Positions 26,739 to 38,482 of a stretch of 64,000 nt of DNA are shown in pieces. Within the stretch, counting starts at the first letter, position 1; every line of letters begins with the position of its first letter. Source of the DNA: JAJNPS01 sp031378845 (GTDB taxonomy: Bacteria > Pseudomonadota > Alphaproteobacteria > Rhodobacterales > Rhodobacteraceae); the NCBI GenBank assembly GCA_031378845.1, contig JANNES010000020.1:372001-436000 (forward strand), in the 5' to 3' direction. The notes beneath the pieces were generated by a model, which was not told the DNA's origin, did not search any database, and saw only the letters and a program-made list of their open reading frames with translations. Made by a program: the position numbers and the translations under genes.

Positions 26739-27371
26739 ATGCTGGACCATCTGACTGTCGTGTCGCACCCGCTCGTCCAGCACAAGCTGACGCTGATGCG
26801 CCAAAAAGATACCTCCACCGCGTCTTTTCGCAAGCTTTTGCGCGAGATCAGCCTGCTGCTGGCCTATGAAGTCACGCGCGAACTGCCGATGACGACCAAG
26901 CGCATCGAAACCCCGCTGGAGCCGATGGACGCGCCCACCATCGACGGCAAGAAGCTGGCGCTGGTGTCGATCCTGCGGGCGGGCAATGGCCTGCTCGACG
27001 GGATTCTGGAGCTGGTTCCGGCAGCGCGGGTGGGCTTCGTGGGCCTCTACCGCGACCCCGAAACGCTGCAACCGGTGCAATACTATTGCAAACTGCCCGA
27101 CCGGCTGGACGAACGGCTGTCGATCATCGTGGATCCGATGCTGGCGACAGGAAATTCATCGGTGGCGGCGGTCAGTTTGTTGAAAAAGTCAGGCGCGACC
27201 AATATCCGGTTCCTGTGTTTGCTGGCCGCACCCGAGGGAATCGCCCGGATGAAAGAGGCGCATCCCGACGTGCCGATTGTCACAGCTGCAGTCGACAGCC
27301 ACTTGAATGACCACGGGTATATCGTTCCGGGCCTCGGGGACGCCGGAGATCGCATGTTTGGGACCAAATAG
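26739..27371 (+). CDS. upp: uracil phosphoribosyltransferase
   Basis: This 210-residue enzyme makes UMP from uracil and PRPP. Motifs are HPLVQHKLTLMR at the N-terminus, ALVSILRAGNGLLDG, the PRPP loop LSIIVDPMLATGNSSVAAV and the uracil-site HLNDHGYIVPGLGDAGDR at the C-terminus. Its length is that of E. coli Upp. The ATG abuts the add stop codon, so it is the last gene of the cdd-deoA-deoB-add-upp operon. It captures the uracil released from deoxyuridine by the upstream enzymes. Confidence 0.97.
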   Translation: MLDHLTVVSHPLVQHKLTLMRQKDTSTASFRKLLREISLLLAYEVTRELPMTTKRIETPLEPMDAPTIDGKKLALVSILRAGNGLLDGILELVPAARVGFVGLYRDPETLQPVQYYCKLPDRLDERLSIIVDPMLATGNSSVAAVSLLKKSGATNIRFLCLLAAPEGIARMKEAHPDVPIVTAAVDSHLNDHGYIVPGLGDAGDRMFGTK

Positions 27372-27438
27372 GACGCTTCGGGCTTTGACTCAGCTGCAGC
27401 ACTTCGTCATCATCCCGCGGCGTGGTGCAGGGGTTTGG

Positions 27439-28407
27439 ATGTTTCGCAAGATTTTGGCAGCAGCATTCTTCGTGGCAATGGTCTCGACGGGCCTTGCCTT
27501 TGCACAGCCATCGTCATTTGCCGACCCCGCCGAACTGCCACCGGCGAGCTTCAAGGGGCAGCAATATGTTGACAGCCGGGGCTGTGTGTTCTTGCGGGCA
27601 GGCTTTGGCGGCAAGGTGACCTGGGTGCCCCGTGTGACCAGTGATCGCAAACAGATGTGCAGCGGACCGCTCCCGCCTGCCGACACCGTCGCCGCCATCA
27701 TCGAGGCGCCCGTCGCCGAAGCTCCGCCTGTGGCAGTGGCAAAAGCAGCGCCGGCGCCGGCATCGAAAAAGACCGTCAGGAAGGTCGCTGCAGTTGCACC
27801 GCCGCCACCGCCCGGCATGCGGATGGCCTGTCCCGCCAGCACACCCTATCTGGAACAGCTGCGCGGCCCGTCCGGCGACAGCAAGCTTTACTGCACGCGC
27901 GGAGATGGAACTGCCGATGGCGCGACCCTGCCGCGGCTCGTCGGCGCAGGCAAGGTTGTCGGACATATCTCGGGTGTCACGATCACGCCGCCAACCGATA
28001 CCTTGCCGGTGGTTCCAAAAGGCTATGTGCGCGCCTGGAAGGATGACCGGCTGAACCCGTATCGGGCCAAGGGCACTGCGGAGGGTGAGGCCGCTCAGGA
28101 CAAAGTCTGGACCCGCGAGGTCCCACTAAAGCCCCTAGCGGGGGCATCGACAACGCGAACCGTCAAGGCAGCGGCATCGGGAAGGATTCTGGTGCAGGTC
28201 GGCTCGTTTGCCGTGCCCGCCAACGCCGCCGGTGCCGAGGACCGCCTGAGCGCGATGGGCCTGCCGGTTGCCCGCTCCAAGACGCGGCTGAACGGCAAGG
28301 CGGTTCAGGTCGTCTATGCAGGCCCCTTTGCCACGGTCGCTGATGCGCAGGCCGGACTTTCAGCGGCGCGCCGCGCAGGGTTTGGCGACGCCTTTATCGT
28401 TCGCTGA
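27439..28407 (+). CDS. exported SPOR-domain protein
   Basis: This 322-residue protein has a signal peptide (FRKILAAAFFVAMVSTGLAFA, cleavage after AFA). A cysteine-containing segment follows (VDSRGCVFLRAGFGGKVTWV). An Ala/Pro/Lys-rich linker lies at about 95-140, and a C-terminal SPOR domain at about 250-322 (GRILVQVGSFAVPANA, AVQVVYAGPFATVADA). SPOR domains bind glycan strands lacking stem peptides at the division site, so a periplasmic or outer-envelope role near septa is likely. Start ATG 27439 gives a clean signal peptide. It lies 67 bases after upp and may be read through from that operon. Confidence 0.85.
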   Translation: MFRKILAAAFFVAMVSTGLAFAQPSSFADPAELPPASFKGQQYVDSRGCVFLRAGFGGKVTWVPRVTSDRKQMCSGPLPPADTVAAIIEAPVAEAPPVAVAKAAPAPASKKTVRKVAAVAPPPPPGMRMACPASTPYLEQLRGPSGDSKLYCTRGDGTADGATLPRLVGAGKVVGHISGVTITPPTDTLPVVPKGYVRAWKDDRLNPYRAKGTAEGEAAQDKVWTREVPLKPLAGASTTRTVKAAASGRILVQVGSFAVPANAAGAEDRLSAMGLPVARSKTRLNGKAVQVVYAGPFATVADAQAGLSAARRAGFGDAFIVR

Positions 28408-28416
28408 TCTGCAAAC

Positions 28417-29439
28417 TCAAAAGCCGCAGATCGCCTGCAGGCTTAGCCAATCCCCGTCCGACATCAGCGGCGCGGGCAGTGTTCCGGCCAGCGGATCAGC
28501 CGCGATCAGCCCCTCGCGGGCAGTCCCCTCGGGCAGAACCGCGCTGGCATAAGGGCCGACCGGGACGCCCGCCGCAGCCAACCGGGCCAAAAGCCGGTCG
28601 GCTGTCAGTGCGACGGGCGCGCGCGCCAGCAAAACCTCGCCATAGCCCGCAAGACTGCCCTCTGGCAGATCGCCCGACGTCAAGAGCCGGAACGTCGACA
28701 CCAGTCCTGACTGATCGAGTATTTCGATCATCGGATCGGACTGTGCGGCGCGCTCGGCCTCGGCCAGAACCGCACCGGCAAAGGCCTCGGGTCCCTTGGC
28801 ATCGGTCAAAAGTGCATTCGAGGCGAGGATCAACTGGCCCGGCAAATGTGAACCGGTCGATACCCCGTCGCGCAGCACATAGACAATGGGCGTGTCCTTG
28901 GGGCCAAATAGCCGCTCGGACAGGGCCGCCAATGCCACGAGCCCGGGCTTTTCCGCGCAAGGCGCACCGGTCAGCCGGATCACGTCGTCCAGGGCCACTT
29001 GCCCGATTTCAGCCTGTTTGGCCGGCGGCAGGACCGAAGCAGTATGCGCCACCAAGGCTTGCGGCACCCAAAAGATGCCAAGACCCACAAGGGCCGCAGT
29101 TACACCTGCGACCAAGGCCCCGCGCAGTCGTCCGGGGCGCGGCACGGCCGCCGCAAGCGCCGCGCGCACTTTTTCCAACGCGGCGATCATGTCGGGGTCA
29201 GCCAGTTCCAGCGTCTCGCGCGAATCCGGGCCGGGGGTGTAGATCGCGGGCGATGTGCCGGGTGAGACGCGTGCCACCGCAGGCAGCGACCAATGGCTAA
29301 GCGCCACGTCGGTGCGCGGGTCCGACAGGATCAGTGTCGCCTCGCCCAGATGCACAAGCACCTCGCGCCGCTGATCCAACGGATCATCGCGCCATAGCCC
29401 CGAACTCTCCAGCCGCGTGTATTTTGTCAGCGCCGTCAT
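28417..29439 (-). CDS. membrane-anchored M48-like protein lacking the HExxH zinc motif
   Basis: This 340-residue protein has a beta-rich N-terminal domain at about 1-90 (VLVHLGEATLILSDPRTDVALSHW split by loops). A transmembrane span follows at about 105-130. The external part resembles an M48 peptidase: HLPGQLILASNALL matches the strand-helix entry that precedes the zinc helix in such enzymes. Where HExxH is expected it has LAEAERAAQ, so no zinc site is visible. It appears to be a pseudoprotease or a divergent family. Convergent with the SPOR gene (9-base gap) and divergent from the DMT transporter. The M48 relation is by eye and moderate in strength. Confidence 0.55.
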   Translation of the reverse strand: MTALTKYTRLESSGLWRDDPLDQRREVLVHLGEATLILSDPRTDVALSHWSLPAVARVSPGTSPAIYTPGPDSRETLELADPDMIAALEKVRAALAAAVPRPGRLRGALVAGVTAALVGLGIFWVPQALVAHTASVLPPAKQAEIGQVALDDVIRLTGAPCAEKPGLVALAALSERLFGPKDTPIVYVLRDGVSTGSHLPGQLILASNALLTDAKGPEAFAGAVLAEAERAAQSDPMIEILDQSGLVSTFRLLTSGDLPEGSLAGYGEVLLARAPVALTADRLLARLAAAGVPVGPYASAVLPEGTAREGLIAADPLAGTLPAPLMSDGDWLSLQAICGF

Positions 29440-29590
29440 GGGCGGATATGTCTCTGTCCTGTTTGGCCGCGATCTTAACCGCTTGGCGAAGGGGCCACAA
29501 TCGTCTGTCCGGACGGCATGGCGGACGCAGATGGCTTCCCGATGTCGTTTTCTGGCAGGCGAATGGCGTGCAGGCGGGGCTCAGTCAGCC

Positions 29591-30565
29591 ATGACAAATC
29601 TGATCCGAACTTCGGCTGCAAAACCTGATCGCACGGGGCAGGCGGCGCTATTGATCGCAGGCTATGCCGTCGTGATCGGTTTTACCGACAACTATGTCCG
29701 CGTGATCGCCGCCGAGGCGGGGCTTTGGCAGTTCCATGCGACCCGCAGCCTGATGGCGGCGGTTTTGTTGGCGTTGGCGGTGCCCGTTTTCGGCTTGCGC
29801 CTGCGGCCGGTGCGCTGGTGGGCAGTGGTGGGCCGGTCTCTGCTGCATGGGCTCGCAATGCTGATTTATTTCGGCGCGCTGGCGTTTCTTCCGGTTGCCA
29901 TCGTCGCCGCGGGGCTTTTCACAGCACCGATTTTCGTCCTTTTGATCCAGCGGTTTGCCTATGGGCAGCGGGTCGGCGCGGTGCAGGTCTTGGCCGTTGC
30001 GGTTGGGTTCTTGGGGGTGGTGCTGGTCCTTGGTCCCGAGGCGATGGCGGATGCGTCGCTGGCCGCCGTGCTGCCGGTTCTGGCCGGGGCGATGTATGCC
30101 TTGGGCAACGTCGCCACCCGCGCCTGGTGCGCCGAAGAAAGTGCCGACACCTTGCTTGCGGGCTTCTTTGTCGTGCTCGGCCTGTTCGGGGTCGTTGGCA
30201 TGCTGGTCTTGATGATCCTGCCGCTGGCGGTGCCGGAAGGGGCGGCAGGCTTTCTGCAACGCGGCCTGGTCTGGCCGTCTTGGACATTTCTTTTCTGGAC
30301 TTTCGTGCAGGCGGCAGGGTCGCTGGTTGCCATCGGCATGATGGTCCGGGCCTATCAGATGACAGATGCCGGCCGCGCCTCGGTCATGGAATATGTGATC
30401 CTGCCGGCGTCGGCCTTCTGGGGCTGGATGCTGTGGGGGCAAAGCCTTGCACCTCTGGCGGTGCTTGGCATGGCGATGATCGTCGCGGCAGGGATGCTGA
30501 TTGTCACGCGGGCCCCTGCGTCGCGTCCCCCATCGCCGCGCGCCAGTGGCGACGACAGAGGCTGA
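29591..30565 (+). CDS. DMT-superfamily (EamA) transporter
   Basis: This 324-residue protein has ten predicted membrane spans in two EamA repeats, for example ALAFLPVAIVAAGLFTAPIF in the first and VMEYVILPASAFWGWMLWG in the second. These exporters usually move amino acids, nucleobases or other metabolites out of the cell; the substrate is not predictable here. Start ATG 29591 is chosen from protein character (MTNLIRTS); the ribosome site is weak. Its last 62 bases overlap the 3' end of tdk on the opposite strand. Confidence 0.85.
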   Translation: MTNLIRTSAAKPDRTGQAALLIAGYAVVIGFTDNYVRVIAAEAGLWQFHATRSLMAAVLLALAVPVFGLRLRPVRWWAVVGRSLLHGLAMLIYFGALAFLPVAIVAAGLFTAPIFVLLIQRFAYGQRVGAVQVLAVAVGFLGVVLVLGPEAMADASLAAVLPVLAGAMYALGNVATRAWCAEESADTLLAGFFVVLGLFGVVGMLVLMILPLAVPEGAAGFLQRGLVWPSWTFLFWTFVQAAGSLVAIGMMVRAYQMTDAGRASVMEYVILPASAFWGWMLWGQSLAPLAVLGMAMIVAAGMLIVTRAPASRPPSPRASGDDRG

Positions 30566-31100
30566 CATAGGTCTCGTTGCCGCCGATCACCACTTGTTCG
30601 CCTTCGTGCAGTGCGCGACCGTCCGGGCCGCGCCGGATGACCATCGTGGCCTTGCGCCCGCAGTGACAGATCGTGCGCACCTCGCGCATCTCGTCTGCCC
30701 ACGCGAGCAGCGCTGCCGAGCCGGGAAAGAGGTTGCCCTGAAAGTCGACCCGCAGCCCGTAGCACATGACCGGAATGCCGAGGTCATCCACCGCGCGCGC
30801 CAGTTGCCAGACCTGATCCTTGGACAGGAACTGGGCCTCGTCGATGAAAACACACGCGACCTCGCTTTGCTTTAGCCGTTCGGCAATCTTGACAAACAGC
30901 TCCTCGCTCAGACCAAAGGTATCCGCAGGCTCGGCAATCCCGATACGGTTTGCGATCCGCCCCTCGCCTGCGCGTTTGTCAAATTGCGCCGTGATGAGAT
31001 AGGTCTGCATCCCGCCTTCGCGATAATTGTGCGAGGCTTGCAAAAGTGCGGTCGATTTTCCCGCATTCATCGTGGAATAGTGAAAGTACAGCTTGGCCAT
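30504..31100 (-). CDS. tdk: thymidine kinase
   Basis: This 198-residue type II thymidine kinase has the P-loop YSTMNAGKSTALLQ, the catalytic region CVFIDEAQFLSKDQVW, the lasso zinc Cys residues in TICHCGRKA with CRRHW near the end, and GGNETYVSLC, which binds thymidine. It phosphorylates thymidine to dTMP. Start ATG 31100 gives the usual MAKLYFHYS N-terminus. Together with deoA, cdd and upp it completes pyrimidine salvage in this region, though it is a separate minus-strand unit overlapping the transporter gene. Confidence 0.95.
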   Translation of the reverse strand: MAKLYFHYSTMNAGKSTALLQASHNYREGGMQTYLITAQFDKRAGEGRIANRIGIAEPADTFGLSEELFVKIAERLKQSEVACVFIDEAQFLSKDQVWQLARAVDDLGIPVMCYGLRVDFQGNLFPGSAALLAWADEMREVRTICHCGRKATMVIRRGPDGRALHEGEQVVIGGNETYVSLCRRHWRAAMGDATQGPA

Positions 31101-31489
31101 AAGCTGACTTACCCGATGGGCGCTCTGGCCTGCAAGAGGAGCTGGACACGTCCGCAAATGTGCAGTCGGTCCAGCCCAAGGTTTTCATGTCTACGTGCCG
31201 GCATTCGCACGGCTGCTACCCCACCCTTAACAACTGCCAGCACAAGCCCTTGGCATCGCACATACAACCCGGACAGGCCCGCTGTCGGACCATGGTCTGC
31301 GACCGGCGGTTAACCGGCCCCGGACCCAGATCCCAGCGGACCCTCAAGTTTGTCGGCGCTGGGGACGCCAACCACTCTTAACCGGCTCTGAATGTTCAGA
31401 ACGCCGCATCATTCGCAAACTGGCGTCTTGTGCAAAAGGGGAAAACCTGAGACGAATTCCCCAGTTCTGGGCAGTCGGGTCACACGCGT
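31101..31489. other. 389-base intergenic region between tdk and the HTH-like gene
   Basis: No protein-coding sequence is convincing here; it should contain the promoters of two divergent genes. I see a palindrome CGGTTAACCG at 31307-31316 and two further TTAAC words at 31227-31231 and 31378-31382. An interrupted inverted repeat GGGGAA...TTCCCC lies at 31438-31462, close to the HTH-like gene. TTAAC words are half-site-like for the cell-cycle regulator CtrA, but spacing does not match a full CtrA box. The purpose of these sites is unproven. Confidence 0.4.
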
Positions 31490-31942
31490 ATGAGTATTGA
31501 AACCTATCTCAAGAAACACAGTGAGGCCCTCGTCAAGGATGTCGGCATCGAGGCCGCGTGTGCCCTCACCGGCAAATCGAAGGCGACGCTGGGCCGCTAT
31601 TACTCGGACTCAGATGAACATCGCGACCGGTTCATGCCGATTGATGTCGTCGCACAATTGGAGGCCGCGTCCGAGTTTCCCCATGTGACCGCTGCGTTGG
31701 CCGATATGCGCGGCATCACGCTGTCATATGACACTGATCGCAAGAATTCACCCGCGCATGGGGTCAATCAAGATGTCGTGGCCCTGGCACAACGGTTTGC
31801 GATGTTGATGAGCGAGTACAACCAGGCCATCGGGGACGGCAAGATCACCACGAACGAAGCCAAGCGGATGTTGCGCGAGACGACCGAGCTGCAAAGGGTC
31901 CTGCTGGAGATGAAACTTAACCTCGAAGACGAAGTCAGCTGA
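31490..31942 (+). CDS. putative HTH DNA-binding protein, phage-regulator-like
   Basis: This 150-residue protein has an N-terminal helix-turn-helix-like region at about 15-60 (GIEAACALTGKSKATLGRYY). A middle segment reads VVAQLEAASEFPHVTAALAD, and a long C-terminal helix is rich in Glu, Leu and Lys. It has no signal peptide or membrane span. The layout resembles small phage-type regulators (CII-like) that are conserved as single genes in Rhodobacterales. It stands alone, divergent from tdk and convergent with the RNA helicase. DNA binding is inference from the HTH-like segment. Confidence 0.55.
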   Translation: MSIETYLKKHSEALVKDVGIEAACALTGKSKATLGRYYSDSDEHRDRFMPIDVVAQLEAASEFPHVTAALADMRGITLSYDTDRKNSPAHGVNQDVVALAQRFAMLMSEYNQAIGDGKITTNEAKRMLRETTELQRVLLEMKLNLEDEVS

Positions 31943-32106
31943 AGCGACGATGCGCGTCTGATCATGCACCTGGCGGACCAGTTGCCTGGCCGGAGGGTTT
32001 CACCCCCCCGGCGCCTTTGGTGGGATACTTTCATCAGTTGGAATAACCGAGTGACCAAGCCGCCCGAGCATTTCGGATGGCTTGATCAGGTTCATTTGGT
32101 CCGCGT

Positions 32107-33468
32107 TCAGCTTGGACGGCGCTGTTGTGCTGCGTACGGTTTGCCGCCTTCGGACCGGCGTGGAGTGAACGTGCCACCTTGCGGCTTGGCACCGGCGGGG
32201 CGACCCTGGCCATGGGCGGCAGGCCGTTGGCCTTGCGGCTTTGCCGGGGGTTTTGCCCCGGGTTTCTGGCCGCCCTGACGCTGCGGGCGTTGGCCGCGGT
32301 TCTGGCCCGGCTTGGGGCTTGCGGCCACAATATCGGCGGCCCAAGGTGCGCCAGCCAGCACTGGGATCGGCTTTTTCAGCATCTTTTCAATCGCCTGCAG
32401 TTCACCCATTTCCGCCGGAGCGCAGAACGCGACGGCGGTTCCTTCTGCCCCGGCACGGGCGGTGCGGCCAATGCGGTGAACATAGTTTTCCGGCACATTG
32501 GGCAGGTCGAAGTTATAGACGTGGCGCACCGTCGGGATGTCGATCCCGCGTGCCGCAACATCGGTTGCGACCAGTACGTCCAGCGCGCCGGAACGAAACT
32601 CGGACAAAGTGCGATCGCGCTGGGATTGCGATTTGTTGCCATGGATGGAGCCGACCTTGAAGCCCCATGTCGCGAGCAATTTCATCAGCTTTTCAGAGCC
32701 ATGCTTGGTGCGGCCAAAGACCAGCGCCTGTTCGGTCGGATGCTTTTTCAGGTACTCCTCCAACAGGCGCGCCTTGTCGCCATTGGGGATGTAATGCACG
32801 CCCTGACTGATCTTTTCGATCGGTTTGCCCGGAGGAGCCACCTGCACCCGGATCGGATCGCGCAGATAGGTGTCGGCGATTTCCTCGATGTCTTTCGGCA
32901 TCGTGGCGGAAAACAGCATGGTCTGGCGCTTTTGCGGGATGTGCTTGGCGATCTTTCGCAACGAATGGATGAAGCCCATGTCGAGCATGTGGTCCGCCTC
33001 GTCCAGCACCAGATAGGCGCATTTCTCAAGGCTCACATCGCCGCGTTCTAGAAGGTCGATCAGGCGGCCTGGGGTCGCAACCAAAACGTCGGTGCCCTTG
33101 CTAAGGGCTTGAGCTTGCTTGAACAAACTCGCCCCACCGACCACCATGGTGACCTTGACGGCGGTGCCTTTGGTGAACACTTCGAGGTTGTCCTTGATCT
33201 GTCCGATCAACTCGCGGGTCGGCGCAAGGATCAGGGCGCGGACGTTTTTCGGGCCGGGCGGATGGCCGAGGTCGAGGATGCGATGGAGCAGCGGCAGGCC
33301 GAACGCCGCGGTCTTGCCAGTGCCGGTCTGCGCCAGACCCATCAGGTCGCGGCCCGCCATGATGTGCGGGATCGCCTGCGCCTGGATCGGCGTCGGCAAC
33401 TTTAGGGACGTCTTTTCAAGCGCTTTGAGGATTTGCGGGCTAAGGCCCAAGTCTGCAAACGTGGTCAT
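32107..33468 (-). CDS. DEAD-box RNA helicase, RhlE-like
   Basis: This 453-residue helicase has all the usual motifs: Q-motif region LPTPIQAQAIPHIMAG, Walker A MGLAQTGTGKTAAFG, PTRELIGQI, TPGRLIDLL, VLDEADHMLDMGF, SAT, VATDVAARGIDIP and HRIGRTARAG. The C-terminal 75 residues are Gly/Pro/Gln/Arg-rich and disordered, as in RhlE-type proteins, and probably bind RNA. It likely remodels RNA structure during ribosome assembly or mRNA decay. Start ATG 33468 has GGAAAG upstream. Its 5' side borders the G-rich stretch and the NYN gene. Confidence 0.93.
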   Translation of the reverse strand: MTTFADLGLSPQILKALEKTSLKLPTPIQAQAIPHIMAGRDLMGLAQTGTGKTAAFGLPLLHRILDLGHPPGPKNVRALILAPTRELIGQIKDNLEVFTKGTAVKVTMVVGGASLFKQAQALSKGTDVLVATPGRLIDLLERGDVSLEKCAYLVLDEADHMLDMGFIHSLRKIAKHIPQKRQTMLFSATMPKDIEEIADTYLRDPIRVQVAPPGKPIEKISQGVHYIPNGDKARLLEEYLKKHPTEQALVFGRTKHGSEKLMKLLATWGFKVGSIHGNKSQSQRDRTLSEFRSGALDVLVATDVAARGIDIPTVRHVYNFDLPNVPENYVHRIGRTARAGAEGTAVAFCAPAEMGELQAIEKMLKKPIPVLAGAPWAADIVAASPKPGQNRGQRPQRQGGQKPGAKPPAKPQGQRPAAHGQGRPAGAKPQGGTFTPRRSEGGKPYAAQQRRPS

Positions 33469-33883
33469 TTCATATCTTTCCGGCCCCCCGAATGGCGGCC
33501 TGATCCGGGCCCATCGCGGGCGCGGCAGCGGGAAGCGTCACCCCCTCGCACCGGGCCCTTGCCCCGTACCGTGGATGCCGCGGAACCCCTGCGTGACGGT
33601 GGGAACCTTACGTCCGAGGCCTTTCACATGCTCACGCGGCACGGGCACAGGGACTGGGGGGGGAGATGGGGGAAAACGGGGGGGAAGTCAAGGGTGGGGG
33701 ATGACAGCGGGAGAGTTCGATGGAAGTCATGTCGCAAGCAGAGCGGACGTATTCTTTGCCGCGCGGGCGGGGGCGTTGCTGGAGGGGCGGAGGACGTAAG
33801 GGGGGGAAACAATATACGGCGCGTGAAAATCTGCGCTCGGCGAGCGACAAACGCGGTTCGGACCACCATCAAATCCAAAGAAA
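33469..33883. other. 415-base gap with a G-rich, quadruplex-capable tract
   Basis: No convincing gene lies here. On the plus strand, 33656-33700 holds five runs of three or more G: 8, 5, 7, 3 and 5 G in 45 bases, separated by short A-containing loops. This satisfies the pattern for an intramolecular G-quadruplex. The region is upstream of the minus-strand helicase gene, so its RNA would carry the C-rich strand. The part nearer the NYN gene is AT-richer and has no recognisable feature. Confidence 0.5.
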
Positions 33884-34516
33884 CTATGGGTGTGCCGGCA
33901 ACTTGTATTTGGCTGGTACCATGATGACCGTCCCGTCGCCCAACGTGTAGCGATCATTAAGTCTGGACGCCTTGATTTTCCCTCGAGGTAGCTCGAACAA
34001 GGGTTTCATCGATCGGGCCCGAGCGAACCGCCCAGGTGGACACACAACATCGATCAGTTTTGTTCCCGACATTTGCCTTGCCATGGTCACGGCGGTCGTC
34101 ATGTCCGTATCGGCCGAGATGATGATCGCTCGATCAAAAAGGTCTAGAAAAGTGTCTTGAATCAAATGAATAGCGATGTTGACGTCAGTTTCTTTTTCCT
34201 CATGTGTTTGGTACTGCGCCCCGCAAACCTTGCACTTGAGGAACTTCTTTTTGAAGTTGCCTTCGATGAACTTCACACCTTCGCACTGCAACGCAGAAAC
34301 GTAAGCGCGATGACGCAACATCGCGTCGGGGATCCACGTAGCAAAAGCCGAGAAGTACTTTACAGTTCTCAGTTCTTCGTCAGCGCGGATGATGCTTTCC
34401 GAGAGTCTTCTCAGGCAAAGCCACTTCAAGCTATCGTCGTGCAAGTCATCGAGCGCGTGGTACAGATTGAAACCGTCAATGTAGACCATCACGCGTCGTC
34501 TTGTGTTACCTTGCAT
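33884..34516 (-). CDS. NYN/PIN-like nuclease domain protein
   Basis: This 210-residue protein has the NYN signature: RVMVYIDGFNLYHAL with the first catalytic Asp and Asn, KETDVNIAIHLIQD with the second acidic pair, and IIISADTDMTTAV with the third. A CKVCGAQ segment sits between them. NYN proteins (LabA/DUF88 type) are usually RNases of the PIN superfamily, and solitary copies are common in accessory and defence regions. The ATG has AGGGGA upstream. The gene is visibly less GC-rich than carB and the helicase. An intrinsic terminator lies 12 bases before the start codon, so expression should depend on readthrough. Confidence 0.82.
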   Translation of the reverse strand: MQGNTRRRVMVYIDGFNLYHALDDLHDDSLKWLCLRRLSESIIRADEELRTVKYFSAFATWIPDAMLRHRAYVSALQCEGVKFIEGNFKKKFLKCKVCGAQYQTHEEKETDVNIAIHLIQDTFLDLFDRAIIISADTDMTTAVTMARQMSGTKLIDVVCPPGRFARARSMKPLFELPRGKIKASRLNDRYTLGDGTVIMVPAKYKLPAHP

Positions 34517-34528
34517 GAAATCCCCTAA

Positions 34529-34556
34529 GAAAAAGGCCGCGCCTTGCGGCGCGACC
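34529..34556 (-). terminator. intrinsic terminator in the leader of the NYN gene
   Basis: On the minus strand this reads as a nine-pair stem GGTCGCGCC-gcaa-GGCGCGGCC (one G-U pair), followed at once by TTTTTC. The tetraloop is GCAA, an especially stable GNRA type. It lies after carB and only 12 bases before the NYN start codon, downstream of a strong-looking promoter at 34595-34622. Confidence 0.8.
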
Positions 34557-34594
34557 CTATCTCGCTGGATATACCAAACGAGGTGAATACACTC

Positions 34595-34622
34595 AATATG
34601 AGTTCCGTGACCGCCCTGTCAA
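34595..34622 (-). promoter_or_regulatory. sigma-70-type promoter upstream of the NYN leader
   Basis: On the minus strand a perfect -35 TTGACA (34617-34622) is followed after 16 bases by CATATT (34595-34600), 4 of 6 matches to TATAAT. Transcription would begin near 34588 and reach the terminator about 35 bases later, giving an RNA of about 60 bases unless the terminator is bypassed. Confidence 0.55.
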
Positions 34623-34641
34623 CGGAATATGTGGGAAAATG

Positions 34642-34658
34642 GTTCACAAATTGTGAAC
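34642..34658. promoter_or_regulatory. perfect 17-base palindrome, candidate operator
   Basis: GTTCACAA-A-TTGTGAAC is a perfect inverted repeat with a 1-base centre in an AT-rich patch between carB and the NYN promoter. It lies about 20 bases upstream of the -35 element, where an activator or repressor of the NYN leader could bind. It does not fit the GTTC-N7-GTTC direct-repeat LexA site of alphaproteobacteria. Confidence 0.5.
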
Positions 34659-34676
34659 AAAATCTGAAATGTCCCC

Positions 34677-38060
<3,384 letters not shown>

Positions 38061-38437
38061 CTGGCCCCCCACCTGCAGTGCAAAACTTCGCGGGTTATAG
38101 CCATGCGAGGGCAGGGCGCAAGGGGCGAATGGTGGTTGCCGGGCACGGAAGAAACCGCAGCGGGCGTTCGGGCGGGGCCGGTGGCGGACGGGCGCTGCAA
38201 GCAAGTGCAACACAGGGCCGGACCCGACCTCGGGCGGGTGCGCCAAGGCGGGTTCCGGGCGCTTTATGGTTCAAGGTCTTTTACAGAAGTTCTGCGGACA
38301 CCGTCTCAAATGTGCCCTCCCGGGGGGAAGTCGGGCGCGGCCCGGTGGCCCGGCGGTCCGTGCCTTGAGTCCGGGCAAGTGGGGTCGACCGGACATTCGC
38401 AAACGGGTGTCTCTGCCGTTTTGCACCCACATCGCAA

Positions 38438-38466
38438 CAAAAAAGCGCGCCGCCGGGGCGACGCGC
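38438..38466 (-). terminator. intrinsic terminator of the amino-acid permease gene
   Basis: On the minus strand, stem GCGCGTCGCC and GGCGGCGCGC (one T-G pair) is followed by TTTTTTG. It begins about 60 bases after the permease stop codon and separates it from carB. Confidence 0.75.
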
Positions 38467-38482
38467 TGTCTGCTTTAGGCTT

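Noticed and set aside
38061..38246. Upstream extension of carB
   Set aside because: Pro/Arg/Ala-rich lead lacks family similarity; the canonical MPKRTDIKSI start is at 38060.
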